Below, piece after piece: positions 27,071 to 35,782 of a DNA stretch of 64,000 nucleotides. The stretch covers positions 620,001 to 684,000 of the forward strand of contig NZ_CP020952.1 of assembly GCF_000172795.2 (NCBI RefSeq), read 5' to 3'. Source of the stretch: Rhizobium sp. CIAT894 (lineage in GTDB: Bacteria > Pseudomonadota > Alphaproteobacteria > Rhizobiales > Rhizobiaceae). How positions within the stretch are numbered: position 1 is the stretch's first letter; the number at the start of each line of letters is the position of its first letter. The translations under genes and the position numbers were made by a program. The notes beneath the pieces were generated by a model. The model made no database searches and was not told where the DNA came from. It worked only from the letters and a program-made list of their open reading frames with translations.

Positions 27071-28423
27071 TCACTCGGATCCTGCGCGCCACTCGCGATA
27101 GGCGAGATGGGTTTTGGCTCCGATCGTCGTGAAGGGCTGCGGCGGCAATGCCGTCGGGGCAGCCAGGCGGGCATAGATGCGGCCGAGTTCGGAATCGTGT
27201 CCGAGCGCCAGTTCCGCCGCGGCGATCCCTGCCGCCGTCGAATTCGACGCTCCCAGGCCGTTGCAGCCGCATGCCGCGAAGACGCCATGTTCGATCTCGC
27301 CGAATGCCGGGACATGATTGCGTGTGAGCGCCATCGCGCCGGCCCAGCGATACTGCATCGCGACACCGCCAAGCGTCGGAAAGCGTTTGGAAAACTTGCC
27401 GTCGTGCAGATGGCCGGCCCGCCGGATCGCGCTATCGCTGACGGCGATGCTCGGATTGTAGCTGTAGCGAGAGCGCACCAGGATTCGGTCGCCGCCGCCC
27501 GTGGTGATGCGGCGGACGGTCGTTCCCATCGGCAAGGCTGGGGTGGCAGCCCATTTTCGTTCTCCGCCGAGGCGCGAAGGGTCGAACGCCTCGGTGAGGG
27601 AAGCGTAGGTAAAGACGTGGAGCAGACGGCCACGGAAAAAGCCGAAGCTCTCCGCATGCCCGTTATTCGCCATGATAATCTTTCCCGCCTGCACGGAGCC
27701 TTGCGGCGTCTTGACAAGCCAGCCCGTACCGAAGCGCTCGAACGAGAGTGCTGGCGTCCGCTCGTAAAGGGTGACCGGCTCTTTCAGGCAGTCGGCAACC
27801 CCGCGTATATAGGCCGCGGGCTGCACGATGATCGTGCCGGGCGTGAACAGACCGGAGGTGTAGACCGGCGATCCCGTCACCGCCTGGATCTCCCTGACGT
27901 CAAGGAGCCGATGGTCCTCGCCCATTTTCGTCAGCTGTGCCGCATAATCCTCGAGGTGCTTGTCGCCTTCCGCGCTGATAGCGACGCTGTATCGGCCACA
28001 GGGATCGAACACGTCCTTGCCCCAGCCGTTTTCGGCCGCCATCTCGCTCGCCAGAGCGATGGCGGAGCGCTGTATGAGCACGGACTGCCTGAACTTGGCT
28101 TCCGACTCTCCGCTGAAATCGTCGGAGGAGACCTCGTGGGGCAGGTCGATGATGAAGCCCGAATTCGCCCCCGCTGGCCCCTCGCCGACGACACCCGCTT
28201 CCAGCACGGCGACCTTGGCGGCCGGGTCGAGGCGCGATGTGCGCCGGGCCGCGGAAAGCCCCGCGAAACCGCCGCCGATGATGGCGACATCCGCAATGAC
28301 CGGCCCGTTCAGCGAGGGCCGCGGCGTGCGCGGCTGAAGCGTGGCCACCCAGCCCGACACGCCTGCGCGTTTCGGAAGCCTGGATGCAACAAAGACGTTC
28401 TTTGCGGCCTGGGTCACAGTCAA
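27071..28423 (-). CDS. FAD-dependent oxidoreductase (DAO family)
   Basis: A protein of about 450 residues of the glycine/D-amino acid oxidase (DAO) family, with an FAD-binding motif VAIIGGGFAGLSAARR near residue 45 and GANSGFIIDLPHEV after it. Similar proteins include gamma-glutamylputrescine oxidase and other amine or D-amino acid oxidases. The frame is open far upstream across the neighbouring gene. The start is set at TTG 28423, which overlaps the upstream stop as TTGA after GGGAGG; GTG 28417 is an alternative. It is translationally coupled to the DHDPS-family gene, so the two enzymes probably act in one pathway. Confidence 0.8.
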   Translation of the reverse strand: MTVTQAAKNVFVASRLPKRAGVSGWVATLQPRTPRPSLNGPVIADVAIIGGGFAGLSAARRTSRLDPAAKVAVLEAGVVGEGPAGANSGFIIDLPHEVSSDDFSGESEAKFRQSVLIQRSAIALASEMAAENGWGKDVFDPCGRYSVAISAEGDKHLEDYAAQLTKMGEDHRLLDVREIQAVTGSPVYTSGLFTPGTIIVQPAAYIRGVADCLKEPVTLYERTPALSFERFGTGWLVKTPQGSVQAGKIIMANNGHAESFGFFRGRLLHVFTYASLTEAFDPSRLGGERKWAATPALPMGTTVRRITTGGGDRILVRSRYSYNPSIAVSDSAIRRAGHLHDGKFSKRFPTLGGVAMQYRWAGAMALTRNHVPAFGEIEHGVFAACGCNGLGASNSTAAGIAAAELALGHDSELGRIYARLAAPTALPPQPFTTIGAKTHLAYREWRAGSE

Positions 28424-29307
28424 ATCGCCTCCCGCTCCATGAGTGCCTCGAGGGAACGGCGCAGGACGGGAAGCTTTTCCGGGGCGAGCGCGCGCAGCGG
28501 CTTGCGCGGAACGCCCGCACCGTAGCCGATGAGATCGGCGGCGGCGTAGACGGACTGCACGTAATCGCCTTCCCAGATCAGTCCCATCGACGGCTCCAGG
28601 ATCTTCCAGAGCGCGCGCACCTCGTCCCACTTGCGCCCGGCGGCGGCCTCGACGAGGGCGACGCAGGTTTTCGGAGCGAAGTTCGCCCCACCCCAGATCA
28701 GGCCGTCGCATCCGGCATAGAGCGCATAGGGAACAAGCGGGTCGGCGCCGTTCATGACGAAGCGGCCGGTGCGGATAAGGGCTGCCTGCTTTGCAAGATC
28801 GCCGCCACTGTCCTTGACGGCGCAGAAGCCGGGGATTTCGCTCAGCTGTTCGAGAAGGTCGGGCGTGACGGCGACACCGACCGCCTGCGGGACGTTGTAG
28901 CCGATGACCGGAAGGCCTGCCGTTGCAACCTCGCTGTAAAAATCAATGATGCCCTGATCGTCGGTCGGCCCTTCGAAGAAGGGCGGAAGAACCATGACAC
29001 CATCGGCGCCGGCATCGCGCGCGCGGGCGGTGCGCTCGACGACGTCCTCGACAAGCAGGGCGGACGTCTGAGCGATCACCTTCGCCCGTCCGTCGACCAT
29101 CCGCGCTCCGCGCCGGATCAGTTCCTCGGATTCCTCCTTGGAAAGGTAGACGTGCATACCGGTGCCGGAGCTGAACAGAAAACTCCTGACGCCTGCAGCA
29201 AGGTAGCGCTCGACATTGGCTGCGAGCCTGTCGTAATCGATGCGTCCGACGGCGTCGAACGGCGTGGTGATGGCAAGATTCAGGCCTCGAAATGGGAAGT
29301 CAGACAT
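28420..29307 (-). CDS. DHDPS/NAL-family aldolase or dehydratase
   Basis: A 295-residue dihydrodipicolinate synthase-family protein. The Schiff-base lysine is in AVKDSGGD near residue 163 and the catalytic tyrosine in GYNVPQ near 137. The usual GTTGE segment reads SSGTGMH. Family members include DapA, N-acetylneuraminate lyase, 5-keto-4-deoxyglucarate dehydratase and pyrroline-4-hydroxy-2-carboxylate deaminase (HypD). Pairing with an FAD oxidase and a GntR regulator argues for a catabolic enzyme rather than lysine synthesis. A HypD-like role in 4-hydroxyproline breakdown is possible but unproven. Confidence 0.83.
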   Translation of the reverse strand: MSDFPFRGLNLAITTPFDAVGRIDYDRLAANVERYLAAGVRSFLFSSGTGMHVYLSKEESEELIRRGARMVDGRAKVIAQTSALLVEDVVERTARARDAGADGVMVLPPFFEGPTDDQGIIDFYSEVATAGLPVIGYNVPQAVGVAVTPDLLEQLSEIPGFCAVKDSGGDLAKQAALIRTGRFVMNGADPLVPYALYAGCDGLIWGGANFAPKTCVALVEAAAGRKWDEVRALWKILEPSMGLIWEGDYVQSVYAAADLIGYGAGVPRKPLRALAPEKLPVLRRSLEALMEREAI

Positions 29308-29442
29308 TCGTTCTCTAGTCCCGCGTTAGGCTGCCCATGGGTGGAAATCCAATGGCTTGAGCCTGATGTATTCCTGTTTGTTTGAAAGTTCGCTCGCCGG
29401 CCTTTGCGGCTGCGATCCGATGTTTTCTTCAAAACACCGGCC

Positions 29443-30135
29443 CTAAGGGGTCGGCGTCTCCAGGCCCTCCGGGGCCGCGTACATGGCCATGTTTCGTCGT
29501 GAGAGCTCGATGTGAATCCGTGCCAGCTCTCCGGCTGCGTCGGGGTCCCGTTTCCCGATGGCCTCGATCATCTCGTCATGTTGTTGCGCGGCGAGCTCGA
29601 GTTCTTCCTGCATGCGAGGCGTATTCGGGTGCGTGTAGAAAACCTTGCCGATGCGCGCATGGTCAATCTGCAGCCGCCGCAAGCTCGGAACCAGATAGAC
29701 ATTATGCGCCATCTCGCCGATCTGGCGGTGGAACTGGTCGTTGTAGAAGACGCGCCCCTCGACATCGCAATTGTCGACCGCCTTTCGAAACGATTGCTGA
29801 ACCTGCTTGAGTACGTCGAGCTGCCCACGCGTTGCGTTCTCGGCAGCCAGCTTGTTGGCTGTGATGTAGATCATCGGCGCAAGAAGAAAGAAGTCGCGAA
29901 GCGACTGGTAACTCATCGAACTCACGCGCGCAGCGCGGTTTGCTTCCAGCTCGATGTAGCCTTCGCCGGCCATCTGGCGCATCAGCTCGCGAACCGGCGG
30001 ACGGGATAGTCCGAACTCTTCACTCAGCGCCACTTCATCCAACACCGCCCCGGGTGGCAGCTCCATCGTCAAGATGCGCCTGCGGAGCATGAGGCCAAGA
30101 TTGCCTTTGCGGTCAGGGTTGATCTCGGCATCCAT
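29443..30135 (-). CDS. GntR/FCD transcriptional regulator
   Basis: A 230-residue GntR-family regulator: winged helix (VALSEEFGLSRPPVRELMRQMAGEGYI) and FCD domain (YNDQFHRQIGEMAHN, QQHDEMIEAIGK, IHIELSRRNM). ATG 30135 has a GGAGG seven bases upstream. It lies directly upstream of the DHDPS-family and FAD-oxidoreductase genes on the same strand and probably controls them. Near-repeats AAGACAATAAG and TAGACATAAG at about 30157-30177 in its promoter could be its binding site. Confidence 0.87.
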   Translation of the reverse strand: MDAEINPDRKGNLGLMLRRRILTMELPPGAVLDEVALSEEFGLSRPPVRELMRQMAGEGYIELEANRAARVSSMSYQSLRDFFLLAPMIYITANKLAAENATRGQLDVLKQVQQSFRKAVDNCDVEGRVFYNDQFHRQIGEMAHNVYLVPSLRRLQIDHARIGKVFYTHPNTPRMQEELELAAQQHDEMIEAIGKRDPDAAGELARIHIELSRRNMAMYAAPEGLETPTP

Positions 30136-30353
30136 ATCATTGCCTCCTACTTTTAGAAGACAATAAGTAGACATAAGATAGGCGTCAATACCTCTTTGGA
30201 ATTAGAACCCGTCCCGTCGAGCCTATGTTGTGTGAAAGTGCTCTATCCGTACCGGCTGAATCGATTGCAGATGCCATGAACAGTCGCCGACACGGTGCGG
30301 CAACTCGGCTGCGAATGGCCGACCTTCCGCCGAACTCGTCGGAATTGCATGGC

Positions 30354-31388
30354 TTAAAAGATAAGCTGCACCTTGCAGGCGGCAGCGCGGTCGCCGGCGA
30401 GAATGAAAGCCGCGTCGGCTTGTTCGAGCGGCAGGCTGTGGCTGATGATCGGACGCACGTCGATCCTGCGGCTGGAAATCAGCTCCACGGCGGTGGCGAA
30501 TTCCTCATGGAAGCGCTGCGTTCCGTGAATGTGGAGTTCCTTGCCGACAATGGCGTTGAGAGGGATCGGAATCTCGCCTGTGACGCCGACCTGCACGATC
30601 GTGCCGCACGGCCTGACGGCGGCGATCGCGCTGCGGATCGCCGGGACGGCGGCCGAGCATTCGAAGACGAGATCGAAATAACCCTTTCCCGCCTCGAACT
30701 CCGCAAGTGCTGCGCCATCCCGGGAAACATTGATCGTACGACCAGCACCCATCGCTTTGGCTCGGTCCAGCGCCGCATCCGCAAGATCGGTTACGACGAT
30801 TTCGCTTGCGCCGTGATAACGGGCAACGGCAACCATCAAGGCCCCGATCGGGCCGGCCCCGGTGATGAGGACATGTTTGCCGGCAATATCTCCTGCGCGT
30901 GATGCAGCGTGCAGACAGACGGAGAGCGGCTCGCTGCAGGCCGCTTCCGCAGCCGTCGTTGCAGCTCCTGCCGCAAGGCACTGCCTGGCCGGCACCACCA
31001 GCCATTCCCGGAACATGCCCTGTTCATGCGGCAAGCGCATCGCACTGCCCATGAAACGCATTTCCAGGCAGTGGATCGGCATGTCCCTGCGGCAATATTC
31101 GCAGCGCCCGCAGGGCTGGCTGGGATTAACCGCCACCAGCGTGCCGGCCGCGAGATCAACACCCTCGCCGGCTTGGCTGACAATTCCCGATGCCTCATGG
31201 CCCGGGATGATCGGTTCGCGAACCCTCACCGGTCCGAAGCCGCCATCCTGATAATAATGCAGGTCGGAACCGCAGATGCCTGCGGCTGCCATTTTGAGCA
31301 ACACCTCACCTGGACCGGGCGTCGCGACCACATCGGTTTCAACCCTGAGATCGCCCTTTTCGTAAAGCCGTGCCAGGCGTGTCTGCAT
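30354..31388 (-). CDS. Zinc-dependent dehydrogenase, L-idonate 5-dehydrogenase type
   Basis: A 344-residue medium-chain zinc alcohol dehydrogenase. Catalytic zinc ligands are in ICGSDLHYYQ (Cys38) and PGHEASG (His/Glu near 63). Structural zinc cysteines are in PCGRCEYCRRDMPIHC. The NAD(P) motif is VLITGAGPIGALMVAV near 173. Length and motifs fit L-idonate 5-dehydrogenase (IdnD), which interconverts idonate and 5-ketogluconate. It is the last gene of a gntR-dctP-dctQ-dctM operon (ten-base gap after dctM), so the transporter probably imports its sugar-acid substrate. Confidence 0.85.
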   Translation of the reverse strand: MQTRLARLYEKGDLRVETDVVATPGPGEVLLKMAAAGICGSDLHYYQDGGFGPVRVREPIIPGHEASGIVSQAGEGVDLAAGTLVAVNPSQPCGRCEYCRRDMPIHCLEMRFMGSAMRLPHEQGMFREWLVVPARQCLAAGAATTAAEAACSEPLSVCLHAASRAGDIAGKHVLITGAGPIGALMVAVARYHGASEIVVTDLADAALDRAKAMGAGRTINVSRDGAALAEFEAGKGYFDLVFECSAAVPAIRSAIAAVRPCGTIVQVGVTGEIPIPLNAIVGKELHIHGTQRFHEEFATAVELISSRRIDVRPIISHSLPLEQADAAFILAGDRAAACKVQLIF

Positions 31389-31398
31389 GACCCCGCTC

Positions 31399-32805
31399 CT
31401 ACCTCAGCAGCCCGAGCTGCTGCGGCAGCCAGAGCGATATGGCGGGCACGAAGGTGATCAGGATCAGCGCCAGGAAGAGCGGCACCAGCCAGGGCAGGAT
31501 CGCCATGGTGGTGCGTTCGACCGAGAGTTTCGCCACCCGCGACAGCACGAAAAGCACCATGCCGAGCGGCGGATGCAACAGGCCGATCATCAGGTTCAGC
31601 GTCATGATGAGCCCGAACTGAACCGGATCGATTCCGAACCTGACGACGATCGGCAGCAGGATCGGCACGAGGATGGTGATGGCGGCGATCGTATCCAGGA
31701 AGCAGCCGACGAACAGCATCAGCAGGTTTACCAGGATGAGGAAAACCCATTTGTTGTCGGTGATCGACAGGATCGCATCGGACAGCAGCTGCGCCGCCTG
31801 GCTCACCGTCAACAGCCAGGCGAAGACCGATGCCGCCGTGACGATGAAGAGAACGGATGCCGTCGTCTCGATCGTATCGAAGCTTGCCTTGGCAAGCGTC
31901 GAGGGCGTCATCGTGCGGTAGCGCACCAGCCCCAGGAACAGCGACCAGAGAACGGCTGCGACGGCGGCCTCGGTCGGCGTGAACCAGCCCATCGTCATGC
32001 CGCCGATCAGGATGACGGGCGTCATCAGCGCCATGACGGCGGAGAAGCGGAAATACCAGTCGAGGGCAAGAAGCACGAGAAGGGCAATGCCAGCCGCAAC
32101 ATTCATCGATACACCAGCCTGCATCAGCAGATAGATCGCCAGCGGCACTGCCAGGACGACGACGATTTCCATTCCTGCCGACAGCAGCTGCCTGACATCG
32201 AACGGCGCGTCCGAACCCCAGCGCTTCCAATAGGCGAAGGCGGCGACGGTGATCATCATCAGAAGCGTCATGACGACGCCGGGCAGGATGCCGGCCATGA
32301 AAAGAGCGCCGATCGAGACATTCGCCATCATGCCATAGATGACGAAAGGCAGCGACGGCGGAAAGATCGGCCCGAGCGTTGCCGAAGCTGCCGTCACGCC
32401 GACCGCCGCCTCGACCGGATAGCCGTGATCCTTCATTGCCTTGATCTCGATCGTGCCGATGCCTGCCGCATCGGCAAGTGCGGTGCCGGACATGCCGGAG
32501 AAGATGACGGAGCCGATGATATTGACCTGCGCCAGCCCGCCCTTCATCCAGCCGACGAGCGCCACCGCGAAGGAATAGATGCGACCGGTGACGCCGGCCG
32601 AGTTCATCAGATTGCCGGCGAGGATGAAGAAGGGGACGGCCAGCAGCGGAAAGCTTTCGACACCGGCGATCATGCGCTGGGCGACGATGATGTCGGGGGC
32701 AACGCCGTAGAGGACGATGTAAAGCACCGAGGCGACGGCCATCGAGATGGCAACGGGCACACCCACCAGCATCAGGACCAGAAACGAACCAAGAAGCAGC
32801 AGCAT
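31399..32805 (-). CDS. TRAP transporter large permease (DctM family)
   Basis: A 468-residue membrane protein of the TRAP large-permease family with about 12 hydrophobic segments and the family patterns GVPVAISMAVAS, PFFILAGNLMN, SGMSGTALADAAGIG and LGPIFPPSLPFVIYG. It couples sodium ions to uptake of a carboxylate or sugar acid delivered by the DctP protein. The gene follows the small permease by four bases and precedes the idonate-type dehydrogenase by ten. Confidence 0.93.
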   Translation of the reverse strand: MLLLLGSFLVLMLVGVPVAISMAVASVLYIVLYGVAPDIIVAQRMIAGVESFPLLAVPFFILAGNLMNSAGVTGRIYSFAVALVGWMKGGLAQVNIIGSVIFSGMSGTALADAAGIGTIEIKAMKDHGYPVEAAVGVTAASATLGPIFPPSLPFVIYGMMANVSIGALFMAGILPGVVMTLLMMITVAAFAYWKRWGSDAPFDVRQLLSAGMEIVVVLAVPLAIYLLMQAGVSMNVAAGIALLVLLALDWYFRFSAVMALMTPVILIGGMTMGWFTPTEAAVAAVLWSLFLGLVRYRTMTPSTLAKASFDTIETTASVLFIVTAASVFAWLLTVSQAAQLLSDAILSITDNKWVFLILVNLLMLFVGCFLDTIAAITILVPILLPIVVRFGIDPVQFGLIMTLNLMIGLLHPPLGMVLFVLSRVAKLSVERTTMAILPWLVPLFLALILITFVPAISLWLPQQLGLLR

Positions 32806-32809
32806 CGGA

Positions 32810-33382
32810 TTACTCCTCGACGGTCTGGAATTCTTCGGGGCGCTCCAGAACGGAGTAGCCGCGACGCATATTGGCGATGAAGACGATGACCGCGCGGATC
32901 AGCATCAGCACGAAAGCGACGAGAACGGCGTAGAAGACGACGTTGCGCGGCAGGTCGATGGTGACCATCTGCTCGTCGGCGACGATGTCGACATAGCGCC
33001 ACATCAGATGGCAGCCATAGGCGAAGAAGCCGATGCGGACGATATCGACGAAAGTGGCGAGCACGCGCGCCAGGCTTGCAGGCATGTAGTGATAGAACAC
33101 GTCCACCTGGATGTGCCGCGACGTGCGCACGCACATGACGGCGCCTAAGAAGACGACGCCGATCAGGCAGTTGATCGCGATCTCCTCGGTCCAGGCATAG
33201 CTGTCGTTCAGCACATAGCGCGTGAAGAACTGCAGGAAGACGCAACCGGCCATCAGCCAGAAGACGACCAGCGTGATCCAGTCTTCGACGGCGTAGTCCG
33301 AGACGTTTGCCGTCGGCGCGTGCCCTTCGAACTCGTGACCGATTTCCTCGGCGGTGATTGGCGTATGGATTTCTTGCGACAT
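32810..33382 (-). CDS. TRAP transporter small permease (DctQ family)
   Basis: A 190-residue membrane protein with four hydrophobic segments and the DctQ-family mark FTRYVLNDSYAWTEEIAINCLIGVVFLGA. It partners the large permease. ATG 33382 (MSQEIH) is chosen; the frame is open further but the extra part lies in repeat DNA. Its hydrophilic leader of about 30 residues is longer than usual. A 274-base repeat-bearing gap separates it from dctP. Confidence 0.9.
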   Translation of the reverse strand: MSQEIHTPITAEEIGHEFEGHAPTANVSDYAVEDWITLVVFWLMAGCVFLQFFTRYVLNDSYAWTEEIAINCLIGVVFLGAVMCVRTSRHIQVDVFYHYMPASLARVLATFVDIVRIGFFAYGCHLMWRYVDIVADEQMVTIDLPRNVVFYAVLVAFVLMLIRAVIVFIANMRRGYSVLERPEEFQTVEE

Positions 33383-33434
33383 GATCGGCCTTGTTGCGGT
33401 TGGGGAAGATGGGCGGCGCTTATTCTTGCTCGGC

Positions 33435-33513
33435 GTCATCCTCGGCCTTGTGCCGAGGATCTGCTGCCCTATCGAATGGTGGCAGATGCCTGGGGCACAA
33501 GCCCGAGCATGAC
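33435..33513. repeat. Imperfect long inverted repeat between dctQ and dctP
   Basis: The 20-base segment at 33435-33454 matches the reverse complement of 33494-33513 at 18 of 20 positions. The left arm also contains its own hairpin, with nine-base stems ATCCTCGGC (33438-33446) and GCCGAGGAT (33452-33460). This style of nested palindrome is typical of alphaproteobacterial intergenic repeats. Confidence 0.65.
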
Positions 33514-33597
33514 GAAGAGTATTTGGCGGCCCTTTCAGTTCGTCGACAAACCTCGTTCATTGCTCGGCGGCGCCTGCTCCTCATCCGGCTGCCGCCA

Positions 33598-33623
33598 CCC
33601 TCTCCCCGCATGCGGGGAGAGGG
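33598..33623. repeat. RIME-like 26-bp perfect palindrome
   Basis: A perfect palindrome centred on GCATGC with arms CCCTCTCCCCGCA and its complement, flanked by CTCATCCGGCTGCCGCCA and GCTAGGGCGAGGGG. Both flank and core match my recollection of the Rhizobium intergenic mosaic element (RIME). It lies between dctP and dctQ inside the operon, so transcripts would carry a strong hairpin after dctP. Confidence 0.7.
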
Positions 33624-33656
33624 CTAGGGCGAGGGGCATCTATTGCTGACGAGCTT

Positions 33657-34631
33657 TTACTGAATCGCGCGGATCGCCTCCCAATCGGTCTTCTCGTAGC
33701 CGAAGTCCTCGAACTTCACCTTTTCCATCACGTTCTTCTCGAAGTATGATTTGTCGACCTCGGCGACGTTGAGCCCCTTCTCCTTGAAGGTGGCGACGAG
33801 GCTGTTTTCCTTGCCGGCGATCGTCTTGGTCGTACGCTCGGCGGCCTCCTGCATAACCTCGCCGAAGATCTTCTTGTCCTCGTCGGACAGGTTCGCCCAG
33901 CGCGTCTTCGAGATCACGGTGTTCAAGTGATCGACGATGTGGCCGGTGAGAATGATGTTCTTCTGGACTTCGTAGAACTTCTTCGCCTCGATCGTCGTCA
34001 GCGGGTTCTCCTGCGCCTCGACGGTGCCGTTCTGAAGCGCGAGATAGACCTCGGCAAAGGCAATCGGCGTCGTGTTGGCGCCGCAGGCGCGCGGCATGGC
34101 GAGATAGGCCGGAACGTCGGGCACGCGGATCTTCAAGCCCTGCATGTCGGCGCATTTGGCGATCGGCTTGTTCGATGTCGTATGGCGCGTGCCGTAATAG
34201 CTGACGGCGGCGATGTGATTGCCGGTCTTGTCTTCATAACCTTTGGCGAGGCGCTTGAAGACGTCGCTCTTGGTATAGGCGATCAGGTGATCGGGACCGC
34301 GGAAAATATAGGGGAAATAGGTGACGCCGATCGGCTTGTAATCGCGCGCCGCAAAGCTCGATCCCGAGATGATGATATCAACGGTGCCGAGCTTGAGACC
34401 TTGGTTGATATCTGCTTCCTTGCCGAGCTGCGAGGCCGGATAGACCTCGATCTTGTAGCGCCCGTCGGTGCGCTTGGCGATCTCTTCGGCGGCCCAGACG
34501 GAATCCGTATGGAAGGGCTCGGACGTTTCATAGACATGCGCCCATTTCAGCACGGTCTGGGCTTGGGCAAGTGCCGTACTCGCCATGATCGCGGCTGCGG
34601 CGCAAAATATCGTTGCCAGTCTGCTCTTCAT
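33657..34631 (-). CDS. TRAP transporter solute-binding protein (DctP family)
   Basis: A 324-residue periplasmic protein with a signal peptide ending near ALAQAQ and the DctP family pattern (LKWAHVYETSEPFHTDSVWAAEEI, LKIRVPDVPAYLAMPRACGANTTPIAFAEVYLALQNGTVEAQENPL). The conserved arginine that binds the carboxylate lies in LKIRVPDV near residue 170. The ATG at 34631 has a GGAGGAGAGAG site; the longer frame is a shadow of the upstream gene. It receives the ligand for the DctQ/DctM permease, probably a sugar acid given the idonate-type dehydrogenase in the operon. Confidence 0.92.
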   Translation of the reverse strand: MKSRLATIFCAAAAIMASTALAQAQTVLKWAHVYETSEPFHTDSVWAAEEIAKRTDGRYKIEVYPASQLGKEADINQGLKLGTVDIIISGSSFAARDYKPIGVTYFPYIFRGPDHLIAYTKSDVFKRLAKGYEDKTGNHIAAVSYYGTRHTTSNKPIAKCADMQGLKIRVPDVPAYLAMPRACGANTTPIAFAEVYLALQNGTVEAQENPLTTIEAKKFYEVQKNIILTGHIVDHLNTVISKTRWANLSDEDKKIFGEVMQEAAERTTKTIAGKENSLVATFKEKGLNVAEVDKSYFEKNVMEKVKFEDFGYEKTDWEAIRAIQ

Positions 34632-34654
34632 CGCTCTCTCCTCCTGAGCTCGAG

Positions 34655-35413
34655 TTAAGTCTTGTCCGTTGCTTTTGCTGGCCCCTTGTCGCGGCCGCGT
34701 TCCTCCTCTCCCGAAAACTCCTCCCCGAAGCTCTCGGAAAACCTCTTCTGCGATAGGGTGAGATGGGCGCGCATGGCCGCCTTTGCGCCGGCCGCATCGC
34801 CTGATGCAATCGCGTCGCGGATAGCCCGATGCTCCTCCAGGGCGCTGCGCCATGTCGTCGGCCCCTCGAAGTGGCTCGCGAGCCTTTCGAAATATGGGCT
34901 CATGCGCATGTCGAACATCTCGCCGGTCACGCGGATCAGCGTCGCATTGCCGACGATCGCGGCAATGCCGGTGTGAAAGGCGCGGTCGGCGGCGATGACC
35001 GCGCCCGCATCATTGACGCCGCCGCTCATGCGCACCAGCGCTTCGTCGAGGAGCGCGATATCTTCAGGCTTGGCGCGGGTCGCGGCTTCCTCGGCGATGG
35101 CGCATTCGATGACGGCGCGCGCCTGCAGGAGCTCGAAAGGCCCCTCCACCGGCTCACCTTCGCTTGCCGCGACGCTTGCGGCATGCCGGCGCACCACATA
35201 GATGCCGGAGCCCATGCGGATATTGACGAGGCCCTCGACCTCCAGGACGATCAGCGCCTCCCGCACCGTCGGACGCGACACCGACAGTTGCTCCGCGAGC
35301 TCACGTTCGGCGGGCAGCCTCTGGCCGACGGCAAGTTCGCCGCTTGATATCATCGATCGGATCTGATCCGCCACCTGCCGATAAAGGCGGCGGGATTCCA
35401 CAGGCGAAAACAT
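34655..35413 (-). CDS. GntR/FCD regulator of the TRAP/idonate operon
   Basis: A 252-residue FadR-type GntR regulator: winged helix (LAEQLSVSRPTVREALIVLEVEGLVNIRMGSGIYV) and FCD domain (DRAFHTGIAAIVGN, EEHRAIRDAIASGD, RAHL). It is the first gene of the operon gntR-dctP-dctQ-dctM-idnD, 23 bases ahead of dctP. A palindrome at 35451-35470 in its promoter fits self-repression relieved by a sugar acid. The effector is inferred. Confidence 0.88.
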   Translation of the reverse strand: MFSPVESRRLYRQVADQIRSMISSGELAVGQRLPAERELAEQLSVSRPTVREALIVLEVEGLVNIRMGSGIYVVRRHAASVAASEGEPVEGPFELLQARAVIECAIAEEAATRAKPEDIALLDEALVRMSGGVNDAGAVIAADRAFHTGIAAIVGNATLIRVTGEMFDMRMSPYFERLASHFEGPTTWRSALEEHRAIRDAIASGDAAGAKAAMRAHLTLSQKRFSESFGEEFSGEEERGRDKGPAKATDKT

Positions 35414-35782
35414 CGTGGCCTCCCCGGCGGCTTCTCCTCAAGCACGCATCTGGTCAACTGGCCTGACCAATTATCAATGCGTATCATCGCTTGGGTTGTG
35501 CGTCAATCCGTCGCATGAACTTTCCGCGGGCATTATTCACAATCTGAGCAACCGCTGGAACCTCCGCCATCCTCTCGGGTTTGGCCGACACCAGAAGCGT
35601 GACAATGAATTATCTCTGGCTTTTTGCCGTGGCGGGAGGCGTAGGCGCCAGAATGAGGTCGCGATTTTTGAAGCACGCAAATGCGCTCGGCCGTACCTCG
35701 AACCGGGGTGACTGAGTGAAGGCGCTCACCGCACGGTCGTGGAAGGTTTCCTCGGCCGTTTTTAAGCGTACGCATGGGGCCA
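35414..35782. other. Intergenic stretch upstream of the TRAP regulator
   Basis: About 370 bases between the GntR start and the stop of the molybdopterin oxidoreductase. Apart from the GntR-type operator at 35451-35470 I see no gene and no clear structured RNA. The stretch around 35470-35600 is relatively AT-rich. Confidence 0.5.
35451..35470. promoter_or_regulatory. GntR/FadR-type operator
   Basis: TGGTCA and TGACCA arms separated by seven bases (inner part ACTGGCC), 38 bases upstream of the gntR start codon. The TGGTC...GACCA pattern is that of FadR-subfamily operators, so autoregulation of the TRAP/idonate operon is likely. Confidence 0.65.

Noticed and set aside
26855..28525. 556-codon plus-strand frame over the FAD oxidoreductase
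   Set aside because: Shadow of the minus-strand gene; the minus frame carries the FAD motif.
31387..32880. 497-codon plus-strand frame opposite dctM
   Set aside because: Extremely rich in His/Gln/Arg/Asp as expected from the antisense of a hydrophobic transporter; no start site or family.
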